64,000 nt of DNA from Amborella trichopoda (Eukaryota > Streptophyta > Magnoliopsida > Amborellales > Amborellaceae): NCBI RefSeq assembly GCF_000471905.2, contig NW_006497557.1, positions 1,668,857 through 1,732,856 of the forward strand, written 5' to 3'. Below are positions 1 through 11,694 of this stretch, in pieces (position 1 is the first letter of the stretch; every line of letters starts with the position of its first letter). The notes beneath the pieces are model-generated. The model saw only the letters and a list, made by a program, of their open reading frames with translations, did no database searches and was not told where the DNA came from. Made by a program: the position numbers and the translations under genes.

Positions 1-539
1 CGTGCTTAGCTAGTTGGTAATGGTAATGACATCTAGTAGTAATCCCATGAGCTGGTCATAGTACTGAGCCCATTTTACTACCACGTCAGACCAAATACTC
101 GCCAGCTTGATCCTATCGCTCAATCGAACTCTTCTCTCTCCCGTCATTCTTCCCTTCTTCTTTTAGAATGCGTCTTCTTGTGTACATTCATCAAAGAGAA
201 AAAGGGTGAGGTCTGACGCACCCATCTTATACGCTTTTCCATATATGTATGTAATTGCAGAAAATAAAAAGAATACGAGACAAGGGAGGGGATTCCGAAC
301 CAAATTCATTATTGGGGGCTTTCTTCGTGATCTAAGAGGGAGTCCACGTGAGTCAGTCTGAGTAAGTTCCAAACCCACCTTTAAAATTCCTCTCTCACCG
401 GTTGGTAACACTTGCCCCTGCTCTTGAACGAGGTTCCCGATAGAGAGATCTCAGAAACGTCCCGGGTCTTCCCTCGAAACCCGAGACTCGTGCTGCCCGA
501 TCATCCAGATCCGGAGGGGGAGATCGAGGCACCTTACCA
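1..539 (+). mobile_element. Tat LTR, 3' part (left LTR of T0)
   Basis: This is the downstream (R-U5) part of a Tat-family LTR whose start lies outside the window. It matches the ends of the LTRs finishing at 5173, 36797, 41090 and 46350: a block reading 'tgtgattgcagaaa', a 'gggggctttcttcgtg' block, 'cgagtaagtccc'-like text, the 'gagagagatctca' block and the terminal 'gaggcacctTACCA'. The sequence after 539 differs from what follows the other copies, which fixes the LTR end. I read it as the left LTR of T0, because T0 3'-region sequence follows, but a separate LTR inserted here would look the same. Confidence 0.75.
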
Positions 540-637
540 CTCTGAATGAAAATCTTGTCGGGAGCTCTCTCACTCTCACTGCTCAAATGCTTTAGTCGAT
601 TTACCCATGGTGAAAAATAGTAAAAATGGGGTTTAAC

Positions 638-647
638 CCTTTATATA
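638..647 (-). promoter_or_regulatory. TATA-like block, antisense to T0
   Basis: On the minus strand this reads TATATAAAGG, followed by AAACCCCA and later GGGTAAA. The same arrangement occurs in T1 (11199), T2 (30907) and T3 (53710). It looks like a core promoter directed back toward pol; the function is inferred. Confidence 0.35.
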
Positions 648-861
648 GGCACACTTCTTCCAAGTACCCCTCACAAGCCAGGAATGCCAAGCATGTCCTT
701 AAAGACCAAGCGTCGATGGGCCGGATCAAGTCGAGCTCTGATCCGGGCCCTTATACAGTTTATTACCACTCATGAAATCCCAATCGTTAGAAGCCAAGAC
801 CGGGTCCGGCTCAAGCACAAGACCCAAACACAAGTCATCGTCGTCTGTGTAATCTCAACAC

Positions 862-1010
862 ATTGTCGACTGTGTGTTGTTAATGATCTAGCACCAGCTG
901 TGTTCTCCATCATTCAGCACCATCTGTGTTTTAAATGATTTGGCGTCGACTGTGTTCAAAAGGACCTAGCACCAGCTGTGTCCATGGAGACCCAGCACCA
1001 CCTGTGTTTC
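862..1010 (+). repeat. Tandem array, about 30-35 bp unit
   Basis: Four to five diverged units with the core AGCACCAGCTGTGTT. The same array type is in T2 at about 31115-31290. At the same place in T1 and T3 a different unit is found. Confidence 0.65.
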
Positions 1011-1579
1011 GATGTTTACCTCCACATGTGCTGCCATTGCGCATGCTAGCGTCGCGTGTGTCGCCTCCGCCTGTGCTAAAAAATCCATACTTGTCAATAC
1101 TATTATCATGTGCATTACACTCCTCATGTTACCATCACGCATGCTCTAGTGCCACGTGTGCCAAACCTGGTTGCCACTGTGTGTGCCTTACCACTATTCC
1201 CAATTAAGTTGCACTCAGGCCATAACATGTCATCCCCAATGGAGTTATGAGCAAGCCACTATCCCTCATCCCCAGTAGGAATTACACTAGTATTACAGCC
1301 CATTGATCCCCACGAAGTAAGGGGCGTGCTTACCCCTTTAATCCCCTGTTGGTTATTCTCACACCAAGCCCCTATCCCGAAGAGTCGGGTTACCTTTCAT
1401 GAGCCCATGGAGTTCCATCTTTAACCTTAAGAAGTCATACTTGTCCCCTAATACCTAGTGAAGTCTGCTTCTCCACCTAAACCCTTGCTAGCCTTAATCA
1501 TTTTATCCCCAGGGAGTCAGATAGCTATCCATAAACCTATTCCCCATGGAGCTTCACTCGTATGGCGACCCAAATGATA

Positions 1580-1977
1580 GTCCTACCTGCATGACCCTAA
1601 ACTGCACAACCATGGTCCGTGGTGCATGACCTTAAACTACACAGCCTTAGTCTAAGTGCATGACCCTAAAACTGCGTGGTCAAAACTATATGACCTTAAA
1701 TTATAGCGGAGGTCTAGTTGCACGATCTTAAACTATATGGTCCTAGCTGCATGACTTTAACTTGCACAGCTATGGTCCAAAGCAAGATGACCTTAAACCA
1801 TAGTGCACGTCCTTGCCGCATGACGATAAAAGACTTAGCATCATGGTCCCAACTATATATGACCTTAAATCTGTAGCGGAGGTTTAATTGCATGACCATA
1901 AACTACATGGTCCTTGTTGCATGACTTTAAATTTCTTAACCACGGTCCAAGCTATATGACCTTAAACCATAGTGCAC
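1580..1977 (+). repeat. Tandem array, CATGACCTTAAACTGCA core
   Basis: Diverged units of roughly 35-45 bp reading like GCATGACCTTAAACTGCA plus a variable spacer with GGTCC. Related arrays lie in every Tat 3' region of the window: T1 9770-9930 and 10300-10730, T2 31735-32160, T3 54235-54770 and 55140-55380. Confidence 0.75.
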
Positions 1978-3260
1978 TGTTTTAACATATTTTTCAACAC
2001 CTTAGTCCCTGGTTCGGAATAAAAAGGAAGTAGGTCATTAAAGCCTGACAAAATAGTTGAATTTGCAACAATCTCATAATTCGCCCAAAACTTGTCAAGA
2101 TCTTCATAGGCACATCAAAAGGCCACCTGCTAAGTTTCATCGCAATCAAACATATCTAAGGCACTGAACACAAAGAAAGAATTTTGAAAAAAATGGCCTC
2201 TAGTACCCTGAAACGGACCCTGTAACCGAAACTACACTTTCGGTACGTCAAATTGCTATGAGACCACTGCTGTTAAATCCGTCATGGTCGAACCCTTATG
2301 GGTCAAGTTTTGACTTAATGGGATACTCCAGGATGAAGTTATGCGCAAAACATAGAAATAGGAGGAGCAGCACACTATTCCCATGTGGCCACCCTGCACC
2401 AAAACACTATTAAAGGTGACTATTTCCACAGTCACGGGTAGTGACTTTTCAGGCCCATATCTCAGCCGTCCCAAGTCAAATCGTGCTCAAATTTTGTGAG
2501 CGTGTTCAACTTGTCAAAGCGAATGTTTCTACATGTGGTATACCCCATGATGATGCCTGAGCAGGGAGAAAAGCTAGAAAGAAGTTTCCAATTCGTGAAG
2601 AAATTACAAAAAATTCAGCAGTGACATGACTCACTCAAACAACCAATTCACGGTGCTCCCGCATCGGATCAATACAAAACTAATTTCATCCTGTGTGTAA
2701 ATTTTGGGGCTACCATTAGTCCAAATCTCGTACATGATGAACAGTTGGATTTTACACACGAAGGTGATAAAGTGACTATAAATTCCTACAGCTAGATTCT
2801 AAATTCCAGTCAAAACCCAAAAGTTACGAAATCTTCGTTCGGGCTCCAAATTGCATCCCGTTTGTTGCCACATGATCGTGAAGGCATGCTTAGTACACTA
2901 CAATGAAGAAACTAAATAAAAAAAAATTAAGGAATGAGCACACTATCGATCCGATATTTTCAAGATTCATGTAAATTTCATGTCTCATGATCGTCGATCC
3001 ATGGCTCAAAATTGGTTTCAAATTGATCCCCATGCCGATACTTAGAAGAAAACAATCATCTTCTGATCAAATGGGCATCAAATCAACCTCGGATTAGTCA
3101 TTGAAGTTCATGCAAGTTCTCCGACAGCAGTAAGGACTGTTTTGGAATTCCATCGATTGTTAGGCAAGGGCAAAAAAGTCCTTTTGTACCTATTTTTAGA
3201 ATTTCTTTTAATTCACTTAAATTATAATTATCATCAATTTAGTTAGTTTTTTGGTATCCA

Positions 3261-3290
3261 CCTATGTTTGGGCCCAATTCTATATAAACA
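3261..3290 (+). promoter_or_regulatory. Tat LTR core promoter block
   Basis: CCTATGTTTGGGCCC followed by TATATAAA. The block CCACCCATGTTTGGGG...TATATA recurs in every Tat LTR of the window that covers it (7356, 24811, 34890, 39884, 45077, 57926, 62567; T4 reads CTTATTTGGG), so it is the likely TATA box of the family. Confidence 0.6.
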
Positions 3291-3424
3291 TGCAAAGGCT
3301 AATTGTAAAAGACCCTTAGTTCATGCTTCAATCATTCAATAAAGATTTTATGTCTTGCCTAAGTTCGTGGGTACATCTTGGAGAGATAGAGTGAAGAGAG
3401 AGAAGGAAAGGTTTGGTACCCTTC

Positions 3425-4500
3425 GATAAGGTAATTTTCTCTCTCCTCCTCTTTTCTCTCTCATCTCTATCCCTCTCTTTCTCTCTCCTTTTTTCTCTCT
3501 ATTCTTTATCTCTCTTTCTCTCTCTTCATTTATCTATCATCTCTATCTCTCTATTTATCTCTCCTCTTTTTTCTCTCATCTCGTTTCTCTCTTTCTCTTT
3601 CCATCTTTCATTTTTATCTCTTTCTCTCTCTTCCTCCTTTGTTTTATCATGTCACTCTTTCCCTGCTCTTCTTTCTTCTCTCGATTCACCAATGGCGGAC
3701 CTATCGTCTAGTGTGTGATGCTTTCCTGCTCTTGAGACATGAACAGTGAGTCAAGCCGTACCCTAAGTGGTGGGTCGGGCTTCTGTCAAAATTCTCTCCC
3801 TTCCCTCTTCTGTCATAGCCAGGCGCAAGCCTATCGTTGCTTGTGTTTTCTCCCTCGTTCTTCTCTTCTATCATTACTAGCGTAAGCTTAGCACCGCCTA
3901 TGCTTTCTCTCTCTTTCTTCTCTTTTGTCACAGCCGGTGCAAGCTTAGCGCCCCCTATGTTTTCTCTCTCTGTCTTCTTTTCTATCACAGCCAGCACAAG
4001 CCTATCATCTCCTGTGTTCTCTTCCTCTTTTCTTTCTTCTTTCACTGTCATCGTAAGCCTATCGTCGCCTGTTTTCCTTCTCTCTCTTCTATCACAGTTG
4101 GTGGAAGCACATCGCCGCCTGTGTTCTTTCTCTTTCTTCTTTCAAATGTCGTAGCCGGTGGAAGCCTATTGCCGTAAGTGTTTCCTCCTCACTTTTCTTC
4201 CTCACATCATAGTTGGTGGAAGCCATCGTCATCGGAGTCTTCTTTCTCTCCATCTCATTACTACCTACGTCTCTTCTTTCTTCTCCCTACTCGTCACAGT
4301 CGGCGGGGAGACAGCACGTCTAAGTCTTCTCCCTCCTGTCATTGTTATCTGTGTCTGTCTTTACCCTTTCTTTTCCCTCTAGCCTCTCTCACCCTCTTCT
4401 TCTCCTTTCCTTCTCTTTCTCCCCTTGTTTCTATTCTCTTCTTCTTCTCTTATCCTTCTTCTTTTCTCTCTCTCTCTGATCTTTATTCTTTCTTTGACTC
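3425..4500 (+). repeat. CT-rich stretch and about 60-bp array in LTR
   Basis: CTCTCT/TTTCTC microsatellite-like DNA flanks five to six units with the cores GCAAGCCTATCG and TTTTCTCTCTC. Matching DNA lies at 35040-35800 in the 3' LTR of T2 and at 39985-40300 in T0. The long open frames here are low-complexity Ser/Leu/Phe and are not genes. Confidence 0.75.
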
Positions 4501-5176
4501 TTTTGTTTGATCAAGAAAGGTTGAGACTGGCCTTTAATGGTAGTCCTGTCATTTAGCCGTAATGTTGTTGTGTCAGTCAGAGTTAGTTTTCCCTCTTTAT
4601 TGCCATGACAGACTGGCCATTGTGTTGATCTAATCGGTATTTGTACTGCCGTTTAGTAGTAATTCTATTGAGCCGGTCTGAGCCATCGAGCCCGTTTTAC
4701 TGCCACGCCAAGTCAATTCTTTACTAGTTTAGTCACTGTGTTGGTCTCACCATCTGGTGAAATTCTTCTAATCCTAATCTTTCATCTCTCACTCTTCTTG
4801 TCATCTCTTTTAAATGTGCACGCCTATGTACGTTCGCCCCAAGGCAAGGTAGGGTCCTTGACCCACTTGTCTTGTAACATTTCCCTTATGTGTGTGATTA
4901 CAGAAACAGGAGAATACCAGCCAAGGAAGGCGATTTTGAACCAGTTTTACGACTAGGGGGCTTTCTTCTTGTTCTAAGAGGGTGCCCACATGAGCCAGCT
5001 GGAGTAAGTCCTGAACTCATCCTAAATTCCTCTCTAATCGGTTGGTCTACCTGCCCTTGTTTTTAGAGCAAGGTTCTTGAGAGAGAGATCTCAAGTCCCA
5101 AGTTCGCTTGAAAGCCGAGACACTTGTTGCCCAATCATCCAGATCCGGAGGGTGAGATCGAGGCACCTGACCAGCT

Positions 5177-5195
5177 TGGCGACTCCACCAGGGAC
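5177..5195 (+). other. T2 primer-binding site
   Basis: TGGCGACTCCACCAGGGAC begins four bases after the LTR end. A TGG start complements a tRNA 3' CCA. Related text follows the 5' LTRs of T1 (21934-21950, minus strand) and T3 (46354). A TGGCGACTC-type site is, from memory, typical of Ogre/Tat elements primed by an arginine tRNA; the tRNA was not matched here. Confidence 0.65.
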
Positions 5196-6211
5196 TTACT
5201 ACCCCTTAGTCAGATCGTACATGTTTAGCAAGTTTCTCCTTTTATTTTATGCATTTCACAGTTATGGCTTATGCGTTTTGTAACCTGTTTATCTAGATCA
5301 GTGACTTCCTTATCCCTGCATTCACCACTGTCCCCAAGGAGCAAGTTCATTGACCTTCATTCCCATCCTCCCTTTTCAGAAAAGAGCCCGCGTCTAGCTC
5401 CCAGGTCCTAACCTGGATAGGTGTGACGTGGGACATAAAGGTCCCTCACTCCCCATCTCCTCGCTCTGGTAGAACCTCCGCGAAGACACCTTGCATAGGT
5501 GGCACACCCGTAACCGCTCACAGCATGCACCCTGTTACCGGTAAGTCACTTGTCAGTCGTATTGTCGAGGTATGCCGAAAGGCTGCCCAGTCCTTTGCTA
5601 CAAGAGGCAAACAAGTCGTTGTTGCTTCTGTGGGTCACCATAAGGTTTGCCCCTACACTTCTGAACCACCACAAGTCTCTATCCCTAGAGGCTCGACACA
5701 TCAAGGCCCAGACCTTGGGACCTCCATCTCTCGCACATACCCTGAGGCTCATGGGCCTATCACTCGAGTCACACCTCAGGGCAACTCTTGTATTGCCTCA
5801 AGTTCGTGTCAAGGACTGGGCCTCCTTGGGCTAGGTCCTATACACATTATGCATGTGCCTCACACCTCTTGGGGTAAAGTCGTCGCATCGCTGACCCTAG
5901 TACACAGGGGACGACTTCCTCGTCCTCCTACTCATCACACACTAGCGCACCCTGTAAGGGGCAGGCTTCCTCCATTTTCTTTACAGACACCTGCTCGTGA
6001 TTCTCGGCCTCCTAAGGCAAGTCAATCTACTCGAGCGCCGGCTGATGACAAAGTCTCCTGTGATCCTTCCTCAAGGGGCGCATATGCATCGTCTCCCCAG
6101 ACTGCAGTTCCTCGCTCTCGACTCGGGCGTCATCATGAGTCGATCATTCCACCGCCTGCCCCGTGTCATTAGGGCAAGCACCTCAAGCCGTGGCACTGAA
6201 TGACCTTCCCC
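5196..6211 (+). pseudogene. T2 leader and 5' gag region
   Basis: Region between the PBS and the T1 insertion. It holds a 249-codon open frame at 5423-6172 rich in Pro, Ser, His and Arg, with no domain I recognise. Related DNA stands at the same place in T1 (minus strand, about 20.9-21.9 kb) and T3 (46.4-47.0 kb), so it belongs to the element and is not a host gene. It stops at the junction with inverted T1 near 6212; gag of T2 resumes at 26090. Whether this part was ever translated as the N-terminal part of gag is unclear. Confidence 0.6.
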
Positions 6212-8150
6212 AATAACCAATGGGAGAGGCATTTTAGGTGGGTTCGGGACTTACGCGGGCTGGCTTGCGTGGGCACCCTCTGAGCTTCTTGAGCTGGTTC
6301 AAAATCACCTCCCTTGATCTGTTACTCTCTTGTTTTTTTAGACAACACTTTTATGGTTAATTTGTAAGAAAAGTGGGTCGAAAGGACCCACGCTTGTCTT
6401 AGGGCAATGCATGTTCATGGGTGAAGGAGATGAAGTGCAAGGTTAGATGAAAGATGGAAAGGAGGAGAGAACTTGACAGAGAGGCGAGGCTAGCATAACA
6501 ACCAAAAGCCACCGACTCGGAGTGGTTGCAAGATGGTTATGGTTCACCGGACCAGCATGGCGGCAATACTATTTGAAACCAAGGTCGGTGCATCGGCGCT
6601 AGGCTAGGGCTACCCTCAATCACGTGTGAAGAGAAAAAGGTCGAGCGGAAAGAACGAGATGGCGAAGACAAGGGGAAATCCGGATGTTGATAGACATCAC
6701 GGTGAGCAATGCAAGGAGGCGCACATCCCTTATGGACGGGGCTAGCTCCTGACGAGGCACACAATGATGGTTTCTCCTAGGTCTCACGGTGATAGACGTG
6801 GGATGCAAGGAGAACGACGATAGGCACCGGACGCAAGAAGGAAGCTCGCAGATGGTGATGGGTGTTTTCCAGGGCCTCTAACAGTCACCGTTTATGTTAG
6901 ATACGCAGCAGAGGAAGGCTCCTGCAGGCGGCGAGACACTTCGCAGTCTAGGTTCTTCACCGAGACGTCAAAGTTGCCTCTGTGGGTGGCGATGGGCAAC
7001 ATCATCTATTCACTGAGAGAAAGAGACATACAAGAAAGAGGGAAAGAAGACTCGTGCATGGCGCTGCCATCTCCATGTGCGACTTTTGAGATCAAGGGAG
7101 AGGCACACGACCTCCGTGGGGGACTCGAATGAAGAAGAGGGAGAAGAGAGGGGAGAAGGGAGAGAGAAGAAGAAAAGAAAAAGAAAGAGTGAGAAGATTT
7201 ACCTCAACCCTAGGGATATCGGTTGAAAGTATATCTCACCTCATCATCTCTCTCAAGCGTAACACCACAATGGTAAGGAAAACTTGTATTAAGTGAAAAC
7301 TCTCTCTTGTGTCTGTATGTGTTTGCCTTCTCCCCTTTCTTCATACAATGATGGTACATATATATAGAAATGTGCCCCAAACATGGGTGAATGATCAAAA
7401 GTAACTCTAATTGCTGGAAATTAAGATTAAATTGAATTAAAAGAAATTGACCTATTTGCCCCTTCTTAACAAGTTGTGGAATTTCGGAACAGTCCCTGTG
7501 TTGCCCTTGGACTTGAGAGTTCTTGCATGGCTGATCCAGGGCCGTTCTGATGCCCGACTGATCGGAAGATGACTGTTTTCTTGTAGGGCTCAGCATGACG
7601 ATCAATTTGATACTAACTTCGAGCCATGGATCGTGTTTTTGATGCATGATCATGTGACTTGAATTTTGAGTTGATCTTAAACTTTGGATGCCGCCATGAT
7701 CATGGGGCACCAAACGCAGCTCGATTCTGTGGCTGAACAAAGACTTTGCAAGTTTGGAATTTTGGCCGGAATCAAGGATTTCAACAACGAAATTTGTAGT
7801 ATATTCGTCGACTTTGTGTACAAAATCCGACCGTTTATCATGTACGGGGTTCAGGTCTGAGATGGCCCGAGACCTTATGTCCACAATGAAATTGGTTTTG
7901 GTGTTGATCGGGCTCACGAGCGACATGATTTTACCACTCGAGTGAGGCACAACGCTGTTGAATTTCCTGCACTTTTTTCACGGATCAACAACATTTCTCT
8001 AGCTTTTCTTCACGCTTGTGTATCGTCATGGGGCGTGCCACATATCGAATTACTCGTCTTCATTAGATGAACATGCTCACAAAATTTAAATGTGATTTGA
8101 CATGGGACAACTTAGATATGAGTGTCGAAAATCACTAGTCATGACTGATC
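6212..8150 (-). repeat. T1 3' LTR (incomplete)
   Basis: Minus-strand Tat LTR. It shows the AGTCCCGAACCCACC block near its low-coordinate end, the GGTACCCCTAGG-like and AAGAAAAAGA purine-rich tract (7130-7220 on the plus strand), the TATA block at 7356-7367 and the U3 block. It faces the 5' LTR of T2 head to head across about 1 kb, forming a large inverted pair. Confidence 0.75.
7356..7385 (-). promoter_or_regulatory. Tat LTR core promoter block (T1 3' LTR)
   Basis: On the minus strand: CCATGTTTGGGGCAC, then TATATATGTACC, the family TATA block. Confidence 0.55.
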
Positions 8151-8284
8151 CCCTACTGGCCATAGGGCTTTGATGAGACGTTACCTGAATCCTATGGCAA
8201 CTCTGGCCTTGTCAGTTTCTAGCCTTCGTAATTGTCCATAGCATTTATGGAGGGATATTTTTGTCATCCTCCTCACCCTCAAGG

Positions 8285-8893
8285 ACTCTTAATGTTTTTG
8301 AACTAGGGAGAACTTATGAGGCTCTAACTCCCTGATGAGGCTTTGAAACTGGGGAGATTTTGTGGGGCTCTCACTCCCTAACGAACCGTGAAAACTGGGG
8401 AGATCATGTGAGGCTCTCATTCCCTGATGAGCCATGAAAACAAGGGACATCTTATGAGGCTCTCACTTCCTAACGAGCTGTGGAAACTGGGGAGATCTTA
8501 AGAGGCTCTCACTTCCTGACGAGTCATGAAAAATGGGGAGATCTTAGTCCCTAACGAGGCATGGAAACTTGGGAGATCTTATGAGGCACTCACTCCCTGA
8601 CGAGCCATGATTGCTGGGTAGATCTTATGAGGCTCTCACTCCCTGACGAGCCATGGAAACATGGGAGATCTTACGAGCTCCCACTCTCTAACGAGCCAGG
8701 AATGTTGGGGAGATCTTATGAGTCTCTCACTCCCAGACGAGCTATGGAAACTGGGGAGATCTTATGAGGCTCTCACTCCCTGACAAGCCATGATTGCTGG
8801 GGAGATCTTATGAGGCTCTCACTGCCTGACAAGCAATGATTGCTGGGGAGATCTTATGAGGCTCTCCCTCCTTGACGCGCCGTGGAAACTGGG
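8285..8893 (-). repeat. 45-bp tandem array, about 13 units
   Basis: On the plus strand the units read GGGGAGATCTTATGAGGCTC followed by TCACTCCCTGACGAGCCATG and a short spacer. The same array (9 units, inverted) is at 56212-56613 in T3. It is absent at the matching place in T0 and T2, so it marks a subfamily. Each unit holds GGCTC...GAGCC, but the arms mutate independently. Confidence 0.9.
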
Positions 8894-9262
8894 GTGTCGG
8901 CTGAGACTTTGAAAGTGCATCAACCTGCTTTGTCGGTCCAAGTACCCTTTCATGCATTTTCACTTGAACAGGGAAAGTGGCACCGTGAAGACAGCTTTCA
9001 CCAACTTATGTTATTTTTTAGATCCTTTACCCTTGACTTTGTGGTCATGTCCACCTTTTCATCCATTTTTGCTTACGGTGCCCTTTTGGGGTTATCACCG
9101 TGCCTGGGTTTATTTTTTCCACGGAACTCTCTTATTCATGGTTTCATTACCATGCTCGTCTGTCATTTTTACTCATGGCATTCCCTTGTCCAGGTGTACA
9201 CCATGCCCGTTTTTTTTCTAGAGAAGGCATGTTTTAGGGTCGCGCCTTCGAGACCTATGTGA
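8882..9262 (+). other. Antisense open frame in T1 3' region (126 codons)
   Basis: Open frame on the strand opposite to T1. Its product resembles that of 55834-56223 (antisense in T3) over most of its length, sharing HQPxLSVQVP, FSLE, FHQLxLFF, SFTxDFVV, FFPRNS and HFYSW, and more weakly 32556-32834 in T2. Grande and Retand elements are known to carry antisense ORFs between pol and 3' LTR. However, the DNA is built from degenerate TTTTACTCATGG-like repeats, so the open frame may be a by-product. No known domain is recognised. Confidence 0.4.
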
Positions 9263-9769
9263 AGCCTTTTAATGTCATGAGGCTAGAACGTGCACTATAA
9301 TTTTAAGGTCATACATCTGGACTATAGTGGTAAGGAATGGCAATCTGTAGAGGCATAGAGTGAGTTTGGGGGTGACTTTGTCTCATTGGGGAAGGTGGCA
9401 TGCAGTTTCCTTTAGAGAGTTGATTGGATGGTAGGTGAAAAGTGGTGACCAACTAGCTAGCATCGAGATGTCTTGCCATTTGGTGACCATGGGTAAGACT
9501 TATTGGGGAATGAGATGAAAGATGGTGAAGGTGGCCCACGCACACCAATGGGTCGGCTAGGGAAGACGTGTGTGGAGATGCACATAAAGAACGTGTGGGC
9601 CTAGGTAGGCTCACTGGAGAGAAGAAGAAGAGGGTATGCGCACACTAATGGGTTGATTAGGGAAGACGTGAGTGAAGATGCATGCAAAAGGGAGGTGTGC
9701 ATGCTCATGGAGCGTCTTTAAGGTCGTGCCTCCTGGACCTGGGTGAAGCAGTTTAACTTCATGTGTCCA

Positions 9770-10730
9770 GGACGTGCACTATGGTCTAAGGTCATATAGC
9801 TTAGACCAAGGTTACACAGTTTAAAGTCACGCAACTGAGACCATGAAGTTTAAGGTCGTGCAACAAGACCTGGGCTACAATTTATAGTCATATAGTTTGG
9901 TTTAAGGTCATGCAGCATGGACCGTGTACGAGTCGCTATGTCGGTAGGGTTGCATGGGGGGTAAGTATGTGGATAACAATCGGACTCCATGGGGATAAAT
10001 ATAGTTAAGGCTATCCACATGTGAAGATATGTAGATGAAGGTGGTGACCCTACGAGGGGTAGTTAACGGGAAAGGCTTGGGATTAAGAGAGCCAGTGTGA
10101 CTCCACGGGGATAATGAATATCGATGGGCATGGAACTCCGAGAAGCCATGGCACAGATGAACCCCACCATGAGTTGACGGAAGGATTTCTCTAACTCTCT
10201 GGAGATGATGGGATGAGTACGACCCTTACATGTATCTAACTCCGTTGGGGGTCGAGTTGGAGTTATGCGTATGGACCATTCGATGCGCTGCGTGTTTATA
10301 GTTTTAGGGTCTTGTAGCTCGGACTATGGCTGTGTAGTTTAAAGCCATACAACTAGGACCATGTAGTTTGTGGTTGTGCAACTCGACCTCCGCTAGAGTT
10401 TAGGATCATAGAGTTTGAACCATGGTGCTAAGCCTTTTAACGTCATGCGGCCAGGATGTGCACTATGGTTTAAGGCCACACAATTGGACCATGGTCGTAA
10501 GTTTAAAGTCATGTGACAAGGACTTTGCAGTTTGAGGTCGTGCAACTAGACCTCTGTTATAGTTTAAGGTCAAATATTTTGGACCGTGGTAATACAGTTT
10601 TGAGTCATGAGGCAAGGACTATGGCTATGGAGTTTAGGGTCATGCAGCTTGGACCGTGGCTATGCACTTTAAGGTTATGCAGCACAGACCATGGTAGTGC
10701 AGTTGAAGGTCATGCAACTTGGACCATTAG
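9770..10730 (-). repeat. CATGACCTTAAACTGCA arrays of T1
   Basis: Two blocks (9770-9930 and 10300-10730) of diverged units seen on the plus strand as GTTTAAGGTCATGCAGC and TGGACCATGG. Between them is a spacer with repeated short GTAGTTAA/GGGGATAA text similar to 54780-55130 in T3. Confidence 0.7.
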
Positions 10731-11198
10731 GGAAGCGACTCAGGGAATAGAGCCATTAGCAGAAATTGGGTTCGCTGTGGGTTTAGATTGTGGTGTAGGG
10801 AATGAACTTCCTGAGGGTATGGGCCGATGGTCAGAAGGGGAGCTCCAAGGCCTACATATGATGCCAAGTGCAGCATTAGACCCGGATGATGGCATCAAGT
10901 CTCTTGGTGAACCATGAAGCAGTAACCCTTGACCAGAAGCAGGACAATAACTCCTTGATAGGGCGAGCAGCAATAGCCTCCTGACAAAGAGCTCAGTGGT
11001 AGTCCTTGAATGAGATGCGTGACGACAACCTTTTGAATGAAGCGCGTGGCGCTAGTCCCCTTGACGAAGTCTTGACGAGGCGCGCGGCGATGCTGCTTCG
11101 AGTCCTGGGCTTGGTCGCCCCTGGCCTTATCACCATCAAGAGCTGGGGACTAGAGCGTCATTCAGAGTGTGTCAGGGGCAGTCTCCGGTACTGCGAGG

Positions 11199-11205
11199 TA
11201 TAAAA
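11199..11205 (+). promoter_or_regulatory. TATA-like block, antisense to T1
   Basis: TATAAAAGGGGGAGAAACCCC on the plus strand, opposite to T1. It is the clearest of the four copies of a block also present in T0, T2 and T3. Confidence 0.4.
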
Positions 11206-11694
11206 GGGGGAGAAACCCCACATTACTATTTTTCAAAGGGTAATATAGTAGAAGGGAGTTTTAGAGAGAGAGCCAAAGCTCCTCGCGAGGGTTTTTCGAC
11301 GAGTACTTCCCGGGCAGAACATTTAAAGAAAGGTCCGTAGTGATTTTTCGGGCGAACTTCAAGAGCTATGAAGCTTCGCAGCATGCTTGCGAACAGTTTT
11401 CGACTAGCATTGAAGCTTCTGAGCAAGGAAGAGGATCTCTCAGGGCCTTAGCAGTATTTGCAGAGGTGTTGTGCTAGAGTTCGAGTGCTTCTCCGATCGT
11501 TCTGCTATTGAAGGGGATGTCGTAGAGAGATCATAGGGCTTTCTCAGCTCTCTGGTTGTCGGAGGAGAAGGAGAAGGGGTTGCATTGAGCTCACCGAAAT
11601 TTTAGCAAAATTTCAGTGAGCTTTAGTGGACTTTGAAATGGGAAAAACAGGGGCGAACGGAAATCTGCTAGGTCTCAAGGAAGTCTTTTGGGGA

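Larger units (their letters stand above)
540..1977 (+). mobile_element. T0 3' region, segment left of the T2 insertion
   Basis: Non-coding 3' region of a Tat element, lying between pol and the 3' LTR in this family. It resembles the matching parts of T2 (30.9-32.1 kb) and T3 (53.7-55.4 kb). It holds the conserved TATA-like block (638-647), an array with the core AGCACCAGCTGTGT (about 862-1010), then an array with the core CATGACCTTAAACTGCA (about 1580-1977). The second array is interrupted at 1978 by T2 and resumes at 36803. T0 is a reduced, broken element. Confidence 0.7.
1978..5173 (+). repeat. T2 5' LTR
   Basis: About 3.2 kb, starting TGTTTTAACA and ending CACCTGACCA, just ahead of a primer-binding site. 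The 5' half (U3) has the CTCATAATTCG and CAAGTTT..CGCAATC blocks shared by all Tat LTRs here. A TATA box lies at 3280-3287, then a CT-rich stretch (3428-3700), a roughly 60-bp array (3790-4230), a second CT-rich stretch (4380-4500) and the conserved end. Confidence 0.8.

Noticed and set aside
3413-4510. Overlapping Ser/Leu/Phe-rich open frames (also 35268-36101, 39968-40488)
   Set aside because: They come from CT microsatellite DNA in Tat LTRs and have no domain or conserved frame.
5423-6172. 249-codon open frame as a host gene
   Set aside because: It follows a Tat LTR and PBS directly, and the matching leader DNA is present in T1 and T3; it belongs to the element.
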